The translations under genes were made by a program, and so were the position numbers. Source: Harmothoe impar (taxonomy: Eukaryota; Annelida; Polychaeta; Phyllodocida; Polynoidae). From it: a stretch of DNA of 64,000 bases. The notes below the pieces were generated by a model. It was not told the origin of the DNA. It searched no databases and saw nothing but the letters and a program-made list of their open reading frames with translations. Position 1 is the first letter of the stretch, and each line of letters starts with the position of its first letter. Below, piece after piece: positions 63,975 through 64,000 of this stretch. Location: contig OX381709.1 of assembly GCA_947462335.1 (NCBI GenBank), forward strand, positions 63,418,609 to 63,482,608. The letters run 5' to 3'.

Positions 63975-64000
63975 GTAAGCTTACAATCAACTCTGCCTAC

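Overview
This is eukaryotic, intron-rich and transposon-rich DNA from an invertebrate animal. The main clue is a voltage-gated sodium channel gene whose domain III pore loop carries Glu where vertebrate and Nav1-type channels carry Lys. That is the DEEA (Nav2/BSC1-like) class, which vertebrates lack. A tyrosine-recombinase retrotransposon, APE-type LINEs and many MITE-like elements fit a marine invertebrate such as a cephalochordate, hemichordate, echinoderm or spiralian. The species cannot be fixed from the sequence.

Host genes. (1) Positions 59-13997, plus strand: eight exons for the 3' half of a Nav2-type sodium channel, from the II-III linker to the stop codon. All splice phases agree and give 901 residues. 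Its 5.5-kb fifth intron holds a decayed DIRS/Ngaro-type retrotransposon. (2) Positions 25540-39507, minus strand: a predicted two-exon gene. A TATA box and a signal-peptide exon (39371-39425) are joined in frame to a Gly/Pro-rich exon (25680-26101) with a furin-like site. Its 13-kb intron is filled by two nested LINEs. (3) Positions 45314-51194, minus strand: ten coding exons of an SLC22 (organic cation transporter-like) gene, 555 residues, all phases consistent. A CRE plus TATA promoter-like block lies at 55603-55619. (4) A possible exon of an unrecognised gene lies at the right edge (63769-63974).

Mobile DNA. A minus-strand LINE (ORF1 pieces at 38541-39045 and 30995-31909, intact ORF2 at 27233-30088) was split inside ORF1 by a plus-strand LINE (about 31935-38540, ending in an 18-A tail). 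Both ORF1 proteins have a coiled coil, an L1-like RRM and CTD, and a C-terminal domain that I identify as NADAR (YbiA-like). The plus-strand element also has a separate SGNH-hydrolase ORF between ORF1 and the endonuclease-reverse transcriptase ORF2. A NADAR domain on a LINE RNA-binding protein is the most striking observation here. A 4.85-kb element at 58402-63250 has near-perfect terminal inverted repeats, a 6-bp target duplication, subterminal arrays of ETS/CRE-like sites and one orphan ORF. Several shorter inverted-repeat elements, a 147-bp satellite, minisatellites and AT repeats fill most of the remainder.
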